Source: Rubrivirga litoralis
GTDB lineage: Bacteria; Bacteroidota; Rhodothermia; Rhodothermales; Rubricoccaceae
Assembly: GCF_031846415.1 (NCBI RefSeq)
Contig: NZ_JAVRHT010000008.1
Location: 1-64,000 of the forward strand
DNA: 64,000 nucleotides
Direction of reading: 5' to 3'
Shown here: in pieces, positions 57,374-64,000 of the stretch
Layout of the letters: each line of letters begins with the position of its first letter
Position numbering within the stretch: the first letter of the stretch is position 1
Program-made: the position numbers and the translations under genes
The notes under the pieces: model-generated
Told to the model about the DNA's origin: nothing
Database searches by the model: none
The model's input: only the letters and a program-made list of their open reading frames with translations

Positions 57374-57398
57374 GGACACGGCAAGCCGTGTCCCTACG
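57374..57398 (-). repeat. REP-like hairpin, family B
   Basis: The palindrome GGACACGGCAAGCCGTGTCC is followed by CTACG, 41 bp after the previous copy, in the argD-argF' spacer. Confidence 0.8.
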
Positions 57399-57426
57399 AC
57401 ATCGCCCGCCCCGCCCGCGCATCTTG

Positions 57427-57474
57427 CCCGTCACCCGTCACCCGTCACCCGTCACCCGTCACCCGTCACCCGCT
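57427..57474. repeat. Exact heptamer array (CCCGTCA)x6 before argF'
   Basis: Six exact tandem copies of CCCGTCA (57427-57468) are followed by CCCGCT and then the TTG start of argF'. No complementary left arm is seen at the argD end. Exact identity suggests recent expansion. Confidence 0.95.
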
Positions 57475-58536
57475 TTGAACCACCTGACTGACTGGACCGA
57501 CCTGCCCGACGCCGTGTGGGAGGCGTGCCTCGACCGCGCGCGGTGGCACCGGGCGCATCCCGCGTGGACGCGCGCGGCGGCGGGGCGGGCGCTGGGGCTC
57601 CTCTTTTTCAACCCGTCGCTGCGCACGCGGACGTCGATGGACGTGGCCGCGGCGGCGCTCGGGGCGCACGCCGTCACGCTCTCGCCGGGGCAGGGCGTGT
57701 GGGGGCTCGAATGGCGCGACGACGCGCGGATGGACGGCGAGGCCGCCGAGCACGTCCGCGAGGCGGTCGGCGTGCTCTCGCGCTACGTCGCCGCGCTCGG
57801 CGTGCGGACGTTCGCGACGCTCGCCGACCGCGAGGCCGACCACGCCGACGCCGCGTTCCGCGCGGTCGTCGCCGCGTCGAGCGTGCCCGTCGTCAACCTG
57901 GAGTCGGCGCGATGGCACCCGTGCCAGGCGCTCGCGGACGCGGCCGCCGTGTGCGACACGCTGGGCGACCCGCGCGGCCAGAAGTTCGTGCTCTCGTGGG
58001 CGCCGCACCCGAAGGCGCTGCCGCGCGCCGTCCCCAACTCGGCCGTCGTGATGGCGGCGCGGCTGGGGATGGAGGTCGTCGTCGCGCGGCCGCCCGGCTT
58101 TGAACTCGACGGCGACGTACTCGACTTCGCCCGGCAGGCGGCCGCCCGCTCGGGTGGGTCGGTGACGGAGTCCGAGGACCAGCACGCCGCGCTCTCAGGC
58201 GCCCGCGTCGTCTACGCCAAGGCGTGGTCGGGCGGGGCGGTCTACGACGACCCGGGCGCCGAGGCCGCGCGCCGCGCGGGGCACGCCGACTGGCGCATCA
58301 CCGAGGCCGCCCTCGGCCGCACGGCCGGCGCCGCGTTCATGCACTGTCTGCCGGTGCGGCGCGGCGTCGTCGTCGACGGCGACGTGCTGGACGGCCCGAA
58401 CGCGGTCCACCTGCTCCAGGCGGAGTACCGGCTCTGGGCGCAGAAGGCGGTCCTGGAGTGGATCTGGGAGGTGAGGGGTTCAGGGTTCGGGGTGGGTGAG
58501 GTTCAGGGTTCGGGCGCGCCTAGCGTCCGCGCCTGA
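57475..58536 (+). CDS. argF': N-acetylornithine carbamoyltransferase-type enzyme
   Basis: This 353-residue transcarbamylase transfers carbamoyl phosphate to an acylated ornithine. It has FFNPSLRTRTSMDVAAAALG (carbamoyl-phosphate STRT-like site), NLESARWHPCQALADAAAV (HPxQ) and AAFMHCLPVRRGVVVDGDVL (HCLP with a downstream acylornithine-type sequence). These place it with AOTCase/SOTCase rather than ornithine carbamoyltransferase. Glu in VWGLEWRDD may correspond to the Glu favouring acetylornithine over succinylornithine; this is inferred. The start is a TTG right after the heptamer array. The C-terminal 20 residues are encoded by a G-rich heptamer arm. Confidence 0.9.
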   Translation: MNHLTDWTDLPDAVWEACLDRARWHRAHPAWTRAAAGRALGLLFFNPSLRTRTSMDVAAAALGAHAVTLSPGQGVWGLEWRDDARMDGEAAEHVREAVGVLSRYVAALGVRTFATLADREADHADAAFRAVVAASSVPVVNLESARWHPCQALADAAAVCDTLGDPRGQKFVLSWAPHPKALPRAVPNSAVVMAARLGMEVVVARPPGFELDGDVLDFARQAAARSGGSVTESEDQHAALSGARVVYAKAWSGGAVYDDPGAEAARRAGHADWRITEAALGRTAGAAFMHCLPVRRGVVVDGDVLDGPNAVHLLQAEYRLWAQKAVLEWIWEVRGSGFGVGEVQGSGAPSVRA

Positions 58537-58655
58537 GCCGCCCCGCCCCGCCCACGCCTCCCGAGGCCGCCCGGGCGCCGCCCCGCCCACCGTCTACGCC
58601 CGCGGCCCCGCCCGACGCGCTTCCCAACCCTGAACATCCAACCCTGACCCCCCAA
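58471..58655. repeat. Paired heptamer repeat arms, argF'-argB junction
   Basis: The left arm, inside the argF' 3' coding end (58471-58515), reads GGGTTCA GGGTTCG ... CAGGGTT. The right arm (58621-58655) reads TTCCCAA CCCTGAA CATCCAA CCCTGAC and nearly reaches the argB ATG. The GC-box-rich core between is about 105 bp. Confidence 0.75.
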
Positions 58656-58659
58656 GCCC

Positions 58660-59433
58660 ATGAACCCGACCGTCGTGAAGCTGGGCGGGGCGGTCCTCGC
58701 CGACGCCGAGGCCGTCGCCGCCGTGTGGGCGGGCGTCCGCGCGTCGGCGGCGCCGGTCGTGGTCGTACACGGCGGCGGGCCGCAGGCGACGGCGCTCGCG
58801 CGGCGGCTGGGCCACGAGCCGCGCGTGGTCGCCGGCCGCCGCGTGACGACGGACCTCGACCTCGACGTGGCGCTGTGGACGCTCCGCGGCGCGCTCAACG
58901 CCCGCCTCGCGGCGGCGGGCGGGGCGGCCGGCGCCCGCGCCGTCGGCGTGAGCGGGGCGGACGGCGGGCTCGTGACCGTCTCGCGGCGCCCGCCCCGCCC
59001 GGTCGACGGCGAGACGGTCGACTTTGGGCACGTGGGCGACGTCGAGGCGGTCGACCCGACGCTCCTCCTGGTCCTCGCCGCGGCCGGGTACACGCCCGTC
59101 GTGGCGTCGGTCTGCGCCGACCGCGCGGGCGCGCTCTACAACGTCAACGCCGACACGGTCGCGGCCGAGGTCGCCGCCGCGCTGGGGGCGGGGCGGCTGG
59201 ACCTGGTGACGGAGGCGGGCGGCGTGCGCCGCGACGCGGGCGACCCGGGCACGCTCGTCCGCCGCCTGACGGCCGCCGAGGCCGAGGCGGGCGTGGCCGA
59301 GGGCTGGATTGCGGGCGGCATGCGGCCCAAGCTCGAAACGGCGCTGGACGCGCTCGCGCGCGGCGTCCGCTCCGCCCGCGTCTGCGCGCCGGCCGACGTG
59401 GGCGGGGCGGGCGGGACGGTCGTCGTGCCCTGA
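58660..59433 (+). CDS. argB: Acetylglutamate kinase
   Basis: This 257-residue amino-acid kinase phosphorylates N-acetylglutamate. Motifs are VVKLGGAVLADAEAV (Lys near residue 5, GG), VVHGGGPQATALARRLG, ALNARLAAAGG, ALYNVNADTVAAEVAAALGA and GWIAGGMRPKLETAL (GGMxxK). It lacks the long N-terminal helix of arginine-inhibited hexameric NAGKs, so feedback control by that route is not expected. Operon control would then rest more on the attenuator. Confidence 0.95.
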   Translation: MNPTVVKLGGAVLADAEAVAAVWAGVRASAAPVVVVHGGGPQATALARRLGHEPRVVAGRRVTTDLDLDVALWTLRGALNARLAAAGGAAGARAVGVSGADGGLVTVSRRPPRPVDGETVDFGHVGDVEAVDPTLLLVLAAAGYTPVVASVCADRAGALYNVNADTVAAEVAAALGAGRLDLVTEAGGVRRDAGDPGTLVRRLTAAEAEAGVAEGWIAGGMRPKLETALDALARGVRSARVCAPADVGGAGGTVVVP

Positions 59434-59448
59434 CCGCTGAGCCGTGTC

Positions 59449-59518
59449 GCTGTTGCGTGTTGCGCATCGCACACCACCCCGCCCGAACACGAAACGCGCA
59501 ACAGAAACGCGACCCGCA
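59449..59518. repeat. Paired heptamer repeat arms, argB-argE spacer
   Basis: The left arm TGTTGCG TGTTGCG CATCGCA faces the right arm AACACGA AACGCGC AACAGAA ACGCGAC. The words are complementary (GTTGCG/CGCAAC) and a GC-box lies between. Confidence 0.75.
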
Positions 59519-59554
59519 AAGCGCCGCCCCGCCCGCACGTCTGCCTGTTCCTCC

Positions 59555-60661
59555 ATGCCACGTCCCCCGTCCCCCTTCCCCCCCGTCCTCGACCTCCACG
59601 CCGACCTCGTGCGGTTCCCGTCGCTGAGCCATCAGGAAGCCGAGGTGGCGGACTTCGTGGAGGCGACGATGCGCGCCGTGCCCGGCCTCGCCGTCGGGCG
59701 CCTGGACGACAACGTGTGGGCGTCGCTGGGCGACGGCGACGACCTGCTCCTCTTGTGCTCGCACCTCGACGTGGTGCCCCCGAGCGCCGACCACCCGTAC
59801 CCGCCCTTCGAGCCGACGCGCGTGGGCGGGGCGGTCTACGGGCGCGGCGCCGTCGACGCGAAGGCGAGCGGGGCGGCCATGCTCGCGGCCCTCGCGGACC
59901 TGGCCGGGGCGGGGTGGAGACCCGAGGGCGGCCGCCTCGTCGTGGCGCTGACGGCGTGCGAGGAGACGGGCGGCGGCTACAACGGGATGGAGGCCATGCG
60001 CCGCGACGTGTTCGGGCACGCGCTCCCCCACGTCTCGGCCGCGATTGTCGGCGAGCCGACCGAGCTGCGCCCGTGCCTCGCGCAGAAGGGGCTCCTCATC
60101 CTGCAGGCCACGGCTCACGGCCAGACGGCCCACGCCGCACGGGCGCACCTGGGCGACAACGCGATCACTCGCGCCGCCCGCGACCTCGTCGCCCTGGACG
60201 GCCTCGCGTTCAGTCGCGCCGACCCGCTCCTCGGTCTCCCCACGGCCACGGCGACCGTCGTCGAGGGCGGGGCGGCCAAGAACGTGGTCCCCGACCGCTG
60301 CCGGTTCACGCTCGACGTCCGCTCGACGCCGGCCTACACGCACGCCGAGCTGACGGCGCTCGTGGCGGGGCACCTGGAGAGCGAGGTCGAGGTCTACTCC
60401 GACCGCCTCGTCCCCTGCGCCACCCCGCCCGGATCGCGCGTCGCCGGGGCGGTCCAGGCCGCGCTGGGCGGGGCGGGGCGGGACGCCGAGCCGTTCGGGA
60501 GCCCGACGGCGTCGGACTGGATCTTCCTCCACGACGTGCCCGCCGTCAAGATCGGGCCGGGCCGGAGCGAGCTGTCGCACACGGCCAATGAGCACGTCGA
60601 GGCCGCCGAGGTCTACGCCGCCGCCGAGGTCTACGCCGCCGTCGCCCGCCACTATTTCTAA
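59555..60661 (+). CDS. argE: M20-family N-acyl deacylase (ArgE; acetylcitrulline deacetylase role)
   Basis: This 368-residue dizinc deacylase is of the ArgE/DapE group. Metal ligands are in LCSHLDVVPPS (His, Asp), YGRGAVDAKASGAA (Asp), LTACEETGGGYNGME (Glu pair), VGEPTEL (Glu) and a C-terminal His in LSHTANEH. With an acetylornithine-type transcarbamylase upstream, its substrate would be N-acetylcitrulline rather than acetylornithine. A 15-bp tandem duplication at 60603-60632 repeats EVYAA near the C-terminus. Confidence 0.92.
   Translation: MPRPPSPFPPVLDLHADLVRFPSLSHQEAEVADFVEATMRAVPGLAVGRLDDNVWASLGDGDDLLLLCSHLDVVPPSADHPYPPFEPTRVGGAVYGRGAVDAKASGAAMLAALADLAGAGWRPEGGRLVVALTACEETGGGYNGMEAMRRDVFGHALPHVSAAIVGEPTELRPCLAQKGLLILQATAHGQTAHAARAHLGDNAITRAARDLVALDGLAFSRADPLLGLPTATATVVEGGAAKNVVPDRCRFTLDVRSTPAYTHAELTALVAGHLESEVEVYSDRLVPCATPPGSRVAGAVQAALGGAGRDAEPFGSPTASDWIFLHDVPAVKIGPGRSELSHTANEHVEAAEVYAAAEVYAAVARHYF
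60603..60632. repeat. 15-bp tandem duplication in argE
   Basis: CCGCCGAGGTCTACG occurs twice in exact tandem and adds five residues. It is similar in scale to the photolyase minisatellite. Confidence 0.9.
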
Positions 60662-60752
60662 GGTACCCGGTACAGGGTACTTGGTACACTCGCCTCACTC
60701 CGCCTCACCGATGAACTCCGACCGTACCGCGTACCCTGTACCCCGTACCCCG
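60662..60752. repeat. Paired heptamer repeat arms, argE-argH junction
   Basis: The left arm GGTACCC GGTACAG GGTACTT GGTACAC starts at the argE stop. The right arm CGTACCG CGTACCC TGTACCC CGTACCC lies inside the first codons of argH. The phase is strictly 7 nt in both arms. Confidence 0.85.
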
Positions 60753-62042
60753 ATTTGGCACAAAGGCACCGCCGCCGACGACTGGATCGTGCGGTTCACC
60801 GTCGGCGAGGACTGGCGGTGGGACACGGTGCTCCTGCCCTACGACCTGGAGGGGACGCGCGCGCACGCCTGGGCGCTGGCGCAGATCGGCGTGCTGACGG
60901 ACGAGGAGGAGGCTGAGGTGGGCGCGGCGCTCGACGCGATCCGAGGCGCGTGGGAAGCCGGCGAGGTCGCCGTTCGGCCCGAAGACGAGGACATGCACAC
61001 GGTCATCGAGCGCGAGCTGACCGAACGGCTGGGCGCGGCCGGCAAAAAGATCCACGCCGGGCGGAGCCGGAACGACCAGGTGCTGACAGCCCTCCGCCTG
61101 TGGCTCCGCGACGCGCTCGCCGCCGTCGCGGGCGGGGTGGCTCAGGTGGCCGACGCCCTCCTCGACCACGCCGAGCGGGGCGGCCGCCTCCTCATGCCCG
61201 GCTACACACACGGCCAGCGCGCCATGCCGACGACCGTCGCCGTCTGGGCCGCCGGCTACGCCGACCTCCTGGCCGACGACCTGCGGACGCTCGCCGAAGC
61301 GCGGCGCGCGGCGAACACGTCGCCGTGGGGGAGCGCGGCCGGCTACGGCGTTCCGGTCCTCGACCTCCCGCGCGCGGCGGTCGCCGAGCGGCTGGGGTTC
61401 GACCGCGTCCAAGAGGTCGCCGCCGTGCAGCTGTCGCGCGGCAAGCTGGAGGGCGGGGTGGCCCACGCGCTCGTCCAGGTCGGGCTCACGCTGAACCGGC
61501 TGGCGAGCGACCTCGCCCTCTTCGCGACCGCCGAGTTCAGATTCGTCCGCCTGCCGGTCGAGCACACGACGGGCTCGTCGATCATGCCGCAGAAGCGGAA
61601 CCCCGACGTGCTCGAACTGGCCCGGGCGACCGTCCACCGCCTGACGGCCGAGCTGCACGTGCTCCTGGGGCTCCCGGCGAACCTGCCGGGCGGCTACCAC
61701 CGGGACCTCCAGCTCACGAAGGAGGCGACGATGCGCGCGGTCGGGGCGGCGCAGGACGTGGCGAGCGCCGTCGCCGCCGTCCTCCCGGGCGTCGAGTGGC
61801 AGGCCGACCGGATGCGCGCGGCGCTCTCGCCCGACCTGTTCGCGACCGCCGAGGCGCTCCGCCGCGTCGAGGGCGGGGCGGCGTTCCGCGACGCCTACCG
61901 CGAGGTTGGCACACACCTGGACGACCTGACAGTTCCGTCCGACGCCGACGCGCTCGCGGCCTACGCATCGCCCGGGACGCCCGGCCACGTCGACGTGGCC
62001 GCCCTCCGAGATCGGCTGGACGCTGCGCGCGCCCCGTTCTGA
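60711..62042 (+). CDS. argH: Argininosuccinate lyase
   Basis: This 443-residue member of the fumarase/aspartase superfamily splits argininosuccinate into arginine and fumarate. Signatures are EDEDMHTVIERELTERLG, HAGRSRNDQVLTALRLWLRD, GYTHGQRAMPTT and GSSIMPQKRNPD (flexible signature loop with catalytic Ser). The ATG at 60711 precedes a right heptamer arm that encodes residues 4-14 (DRTAYPVPRTP). It is the last gene of the operon; the next gene is convergent. Confidence 0.96.
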   Translation: MNSDRTAYPVPRTPIWHKGTAADDWIVRFTVGEDWRWDTVLLPYDLEGTRAHAWALAQIGVLTDEEEAEVGAALDAIRGAWEAGEVAVRPEDEDMHTVIERELTERLGAAGKKIHAGRSRNDQVLTALRLWLRDALAAVAGGVAQVADALLDHAERGGRLLMPGYTHGQRAMPTTVAVWAAGYADLLADDLRTLAEARRAANTSPWGSAAGYGVPVLDLPRAAVAERLGFDRVQEVAAVQLSRGKLEGGVAHALVQVGLTLNRLASDLALFATAEFRFVRLPVEHTTGSSIMPQKRNPDVLELARATVHRLTAELHVLLGLPANLPGGYHRDLQLTKEATMRAVGAAQDVASAVAAVLPGVEWQADRMRAALSPDLFATAEALRRVEGGAAFRDAYREVGTHLDDLTVPSDADALAAYASPGTPGHVDVAALRDRLDAARAPF

Positions 62043-62063
62043 CCGCCCCGCCCCCGGGCCGTA

Positions 62064-62609
62064 CTAGCCGCGTACGGCCCGGCGCGACGACAGCAGTTCG
62101 AGGCGGACGTCCGCCGTTCCGCGCTTGACCATGCCGATCTCGCGGGCCGCCGCTTCCGACAAGTCCAGCACGCGGTCCTCAGCGTACGGCCCGCGGTCGT
62201 TGACGCGGACGACCACGCTCTCGTTCGTGTGGACGTTCGTCACGCGGAGGCGAGAGCCGAGCGGGAGCGAGCGGTGGGCGGCCGTCAGCGCGTCGGGCTC
62301 GAACGGCTCACCGCTGGCCGTGGGGTTGCCGGCGAGCTCGTCGCCGTAGTAGCTGGCCTCCCCGCCCTCGACGTGCGAGACGGCCGGCGCCTCACGCGCG
62401 GGCGGGGCGGCGGAAGGGGCCGCGGCGTGCTCGGCCCGGGGCGCCGCCGGCTCGGGGGCCGGCTGGGGACGAAAGGCGATGGCGGTCGCCAGCACGGCGA
62501 GGCCCGTCGCCGCACGCGTCCGCCGTCGCGGAGTGCGGAGCCGGCTCCGCAGCCGTCGGAGGCGGCGGGGCGGGGTGGACAGGGCGGGAGTCGGGGAAAC
62601 AGTCTGCAT
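62064..62609 (-). CDS. rlpA: RlpA-like double-psi beta-barrel protein
   Basis: This 181-residue exported or membrane-anchored protein has a basic N-terminus with a hydrophobic stretch (ATGLAVLATAIAF) and a Pro/Ala linker. The DPBB domain comprises ASYYGDELAGNPTASGEPF, LTAAHRSLPLGSRLRVTN and VVVRVNDRGPYAEDRVLDLS. The RxxDRGPY block is the RlpA signature and its Asp is catalytic in active RlpA lytic transglycosylases, which cleave naked glycan strands. No SPOR domain is present. The inner ATG (62609) is preferred; an upstream ATG at 62720 is possible. Confidence 0.88.
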   Translation of the reverse strand: MQTVSPTPALSTPPRRLRRLRSRLRTPRRRTRAATGLAVLATAIAFRPQPAPEPAAPRAEHAAAPSAAPPAREAPAVSHVEGGEASYYGDELAGNPTASGEPFEPDALTAAHRSLPLGSRLRVTNVHTNESVVVRVNDRGPYAEDRVLDLSEAAAREIGMVKRGTADVRLELLSSRRAVRG

Positions 62610-62844
62610 AACGCGGGCAACCGTCGCAGAGACCGTTCCAATCTCGCGCCGGACGAACCCGCGGTGAAAGACCGACACGTCGTCGGGCTCGTCGTGCGGC
62701 CTTGGCAGCGCCCCTGCCATCCTGCGGGGTCTTGCCCCGCCCCGCCCGCGTCGGCAGACGGGCGCTTCACACGCTTATACGGAGGCTGTGACACTCGGCT
62801 GTCTCCGCCCCGCCCGACCTTGCGGCAGACCCTCCCCCGATCCC

Positions 62845-63516
62845 ATGAAGGCGTCCGACCTTTCCCGCCTCGCCGCCCCGTTCCCGCCCGCCGACATCGA
62901 GTGGAAGCCCGGCGCTACGACCCGCGACAAGTCGAAAGGCTTGGCGATGGCCTACCTCACCAGCCGCGCCGTGCAGCAGCGGTTCGACGACGTGTGCGGC
63001 CCGGCCGACTGGCGCAACGAGTTCACGGCCGGCCCCGACGGCGGCGTCCTGTGCGGAATCTCGGTCCGCGTCGAGCGTGAGGACGGGACGGCCGAGTGGG
63101 TGACGAAGTGGGACGGCGCCGACAACTCGCAGGTCGAGGCCGTCAAGGGCGGCCTGTCGGGCGCCACCAAGCGCGCGGCCGTGCAGTGGGGCGTCGGCCG
63201 CTACCTCTACGACCTGCCCGCGACGTGGGTGCGGCTCGACGACCGCGGCCGGTTTGCCGAGGCGCCGCGCGTCCCGCGCGAGTACCTGCCGTCGAGCGGG
63301 GCGGGGGCACCGAGCGGCCGCTCCGCCCCGCCCTCCGCCGAGGCGCCGCGCGAGCGCTCGCCGCAGCGGTCGGCCCCGGCGCAGCGCCCGGCGCCCACCG
63401 GGGGCGAGCCGGCGCGTCCGTCTCGGCCTACCCCGCGGAGCGGCCAGCGCCGGATCGTCCGCCCCGCCCCGTCCTCCGGCGACGGCGACTCGCGCGCGCC
63501 GGACCCGGGGTTCTAG
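62845..63516 (+). CDS. Rad52/22-family single-strand annealing-type protein
   Basis: This 223-residue protein has an N-terminal domain of about 145 residues: AYLTSRAVQQRFDDVCGPAD, WRNEFTAG, WVTKWDGAD, VKGGLSGATKRAAVQWGVGR and YLYDLPATWVRL. It matches the bacterial Rad52/Rad22 (DdrA-like) domain that anneals single-stranded DNA. The C-terminal 80 residues are a disordered Pro/Ser/Arg-rich tail. The gene stands alone with no phage genes near, so it looks chromosomal rather than prophage-borne. Confidence 0.85.
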   Translation: MKASDLSRLAAPFPPADIEWKPGATTRDKSKGLAMAYLTSRAVQQRFDDVCGPADWRNEFTAGPDGGVLCGISVRVEREDGTAEWVTKWDGADNSQVEAVKGGLSGATKRAAVQWGVGRYLYDLPATWVRLDDRGRFAEAPRVPREYLPSSGAGAPSGRSAPPSAEAPRERSPQRSAPAQRPAPTGGEPARPSRPTPRSGQRRIVRPAPSSGDGDSRAPDPGF

Positions 63517-63569
63517 AGCGCCCAGCCGACGCGCCCAGTAGGACGGCGGCTCCGCCAGTCAAACGTCTC

Positions 63570-63599
63570 CCGCCCCGCCCGCACCGTCGGGCGGGGCGG
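63570..63599. terminator. Bidirectional GC-box hairpin between convergent genes
   Basis: A perfect 12-bp stem of opposed GC-boxes with a 6-nt loop lies exactly between the 3' ends of the Rad52-like gene (plus) and the lipoprotein gene (minus). No U-tract. Confidence 0.6.
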
Positions 63600-63605
63600 T
63601 CTGCG

Positions 63606-63872
63606 TCAGAGGCTGTCGGGCGGGGCGGCCTCGTCGAGCCCGTCCAGCGGGCGGTCTTGGATGTCCTGGCCGACCTCGTTCTCGTCGAACGTGTCGTCCG
63701 ACGTCTGCCCGTCCTGGCGCGAGAGCGGGTCGACGTCGAGGATCGTGTCGGGGTCGGGGTCGGGGAGCTCCGGCGTGGCGTCGGGGACCGGATCCACAGC
63801 GGGGACCTCGTCGTCGGCGCACGCGGCGAGGGGGAGGGCGGCGGCCAGCAGGAGCAGGGCGAGGCGGGGCAT
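63606..63872 (-). CDS. Small acidic lipoprotein
   Basis: This 88-residue protein has a signal peptide and lipobox (LLLLAAALPLAACAD), followed by an acidic, Pro/Asp-rich mature part with no fold signature (PDATPELPDPDPDTILDVDP). It is likely outer-membrane or inner-membrane anchored. No function is recognised. The ATG at 63872 gives the proper signal peptide. Bases 63873-64000 hold no further gene. Confidence 0.75.
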   Translation of the reverse strand: MPRLALLLLAAALPLAACADDEVPAVDPVPDATPELPDPDPDTILDVDPLSRQDGQTSDDTFDENEVGQDIQDRPLDGLDEAAPPDSL

Positions 63873-64000
63873 GGCGAGAGAGCGTGGGTGAGGGCGCAGA
63901 ACGGGTCGAGCGGGGCGGGAGATCCGCCCCAAACAGACGCGAGGCGCCCCCGGGTGAGGGGCGCCCCGCGACGAGCGAGCGGCGGGTGCCGCTTACATAG

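Noticed and set aside
57427..57474. CRISPR-like array
   Set aside because: The 7-bp units are contiguous with no spacers. The same holds for 47294-47387. No cas gene is present.
1..64000. tRNA, rRNA or transposase genes
   Set aside because: No cloverleaf with a GTTCGA-type T-arm, no rRNA blocks and no transposase motifs were found on either strand by eye. Scanner programs could still find a short tRNA.

Overview
This window is very GC-rich, densely packed chromosomal DNA. It probably comes from a Rhodothermota (Bacteroidota-related) bacterium of the Rubricoccus/Rubrivirga kind. That is inferred from several points: TAnnTT-type -10 boxes instead of sigma70 hexamers, almost no Shine-Dalgarno sequences, a queuine tRNA-ribosyltransferase that appears to lack its zinc cysteines, the acetylated (argF'/argE) arginine route, and FtsX/TonB/Msr proteins typical of the phylum. 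No tRNA or rRNA gene was recognised.

Layout. 1-1167: zapA cluster. 1168-1811: non-coding, possibly a structured RNA. 1812-3851: SDR, PEBP protein, and a DUF433/DUF5615 toxin-antitoxin remnant. 4029-8461: typA, a MNT/HEPN pair flanked by copies of the typA 3' end, and two poorly known genes. 8800-9927: a homologue of cyanobacterial acyl-ACP reductase. 10099-13658: dnaN, dnaA and a probable oriC. 13724-18618: DUF177, rpmF, plsX, fabH, fabD and fabG (fatty-acid and phospholipid synthesis). 18690-24326: a cNMP/thioredoxin-reductase-like fusion, an L,D-transpeptidase lipoprotein, a broken HepT/MntA pair and an M20 peptidase. 24551-30189: three sensory proteins. 30258-33006: ispH and tgt. 33416-37885: the ABC exporter / tesA divergent module. 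38070-41318: NtrC-type regulator, EcsC protein and a solitary SRA-YDG protein. 41433-45803: photolyase, three exported methionine sulfoxide reductases and a TonB-plug protein. 45966-51909: der, a two-component pair, a ferredoxin-like protein, a DinB-fold protein and a lipoprotein hydrolase. 51990-62042: arginine operon. 62064-63872: RlpA-like protein, Rad52/22-like protein and a small lipoprotein.

The arginine operon is the most striking part. The order is argG, an unknown P-loop protein, argC, argD, argF', argB, argE, argH, which covers every step from N-acetylglutamate to arginine through acetylcitrulline. It is preceded by a short reading frame with 9 Arg in 27 codons, followed by a perfect intrinsic terminator. 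This looks like a ribosome-mediated attenuator. Most spacers inside the operon hold degenerate 7-bp tandem repeats, usually as a G-rich arm at the upstream stop codon and a complementary C-rich arm at the downstream start codon. The same architecture recurs elsewhere in the window with different heptamer words.

Three further repeat layers cover the window: a GGGCGGGGCGG box on either strand, often paired into terminator-like hairpins; REP-like hairpins with a GTAG foot in three stem families; and CCCTCTCCC/GGGAGAGGG hairpins. Several genes start within about 10 nt of a TATCTT/TAGCTT box, which suggests leaderless mRNAs.
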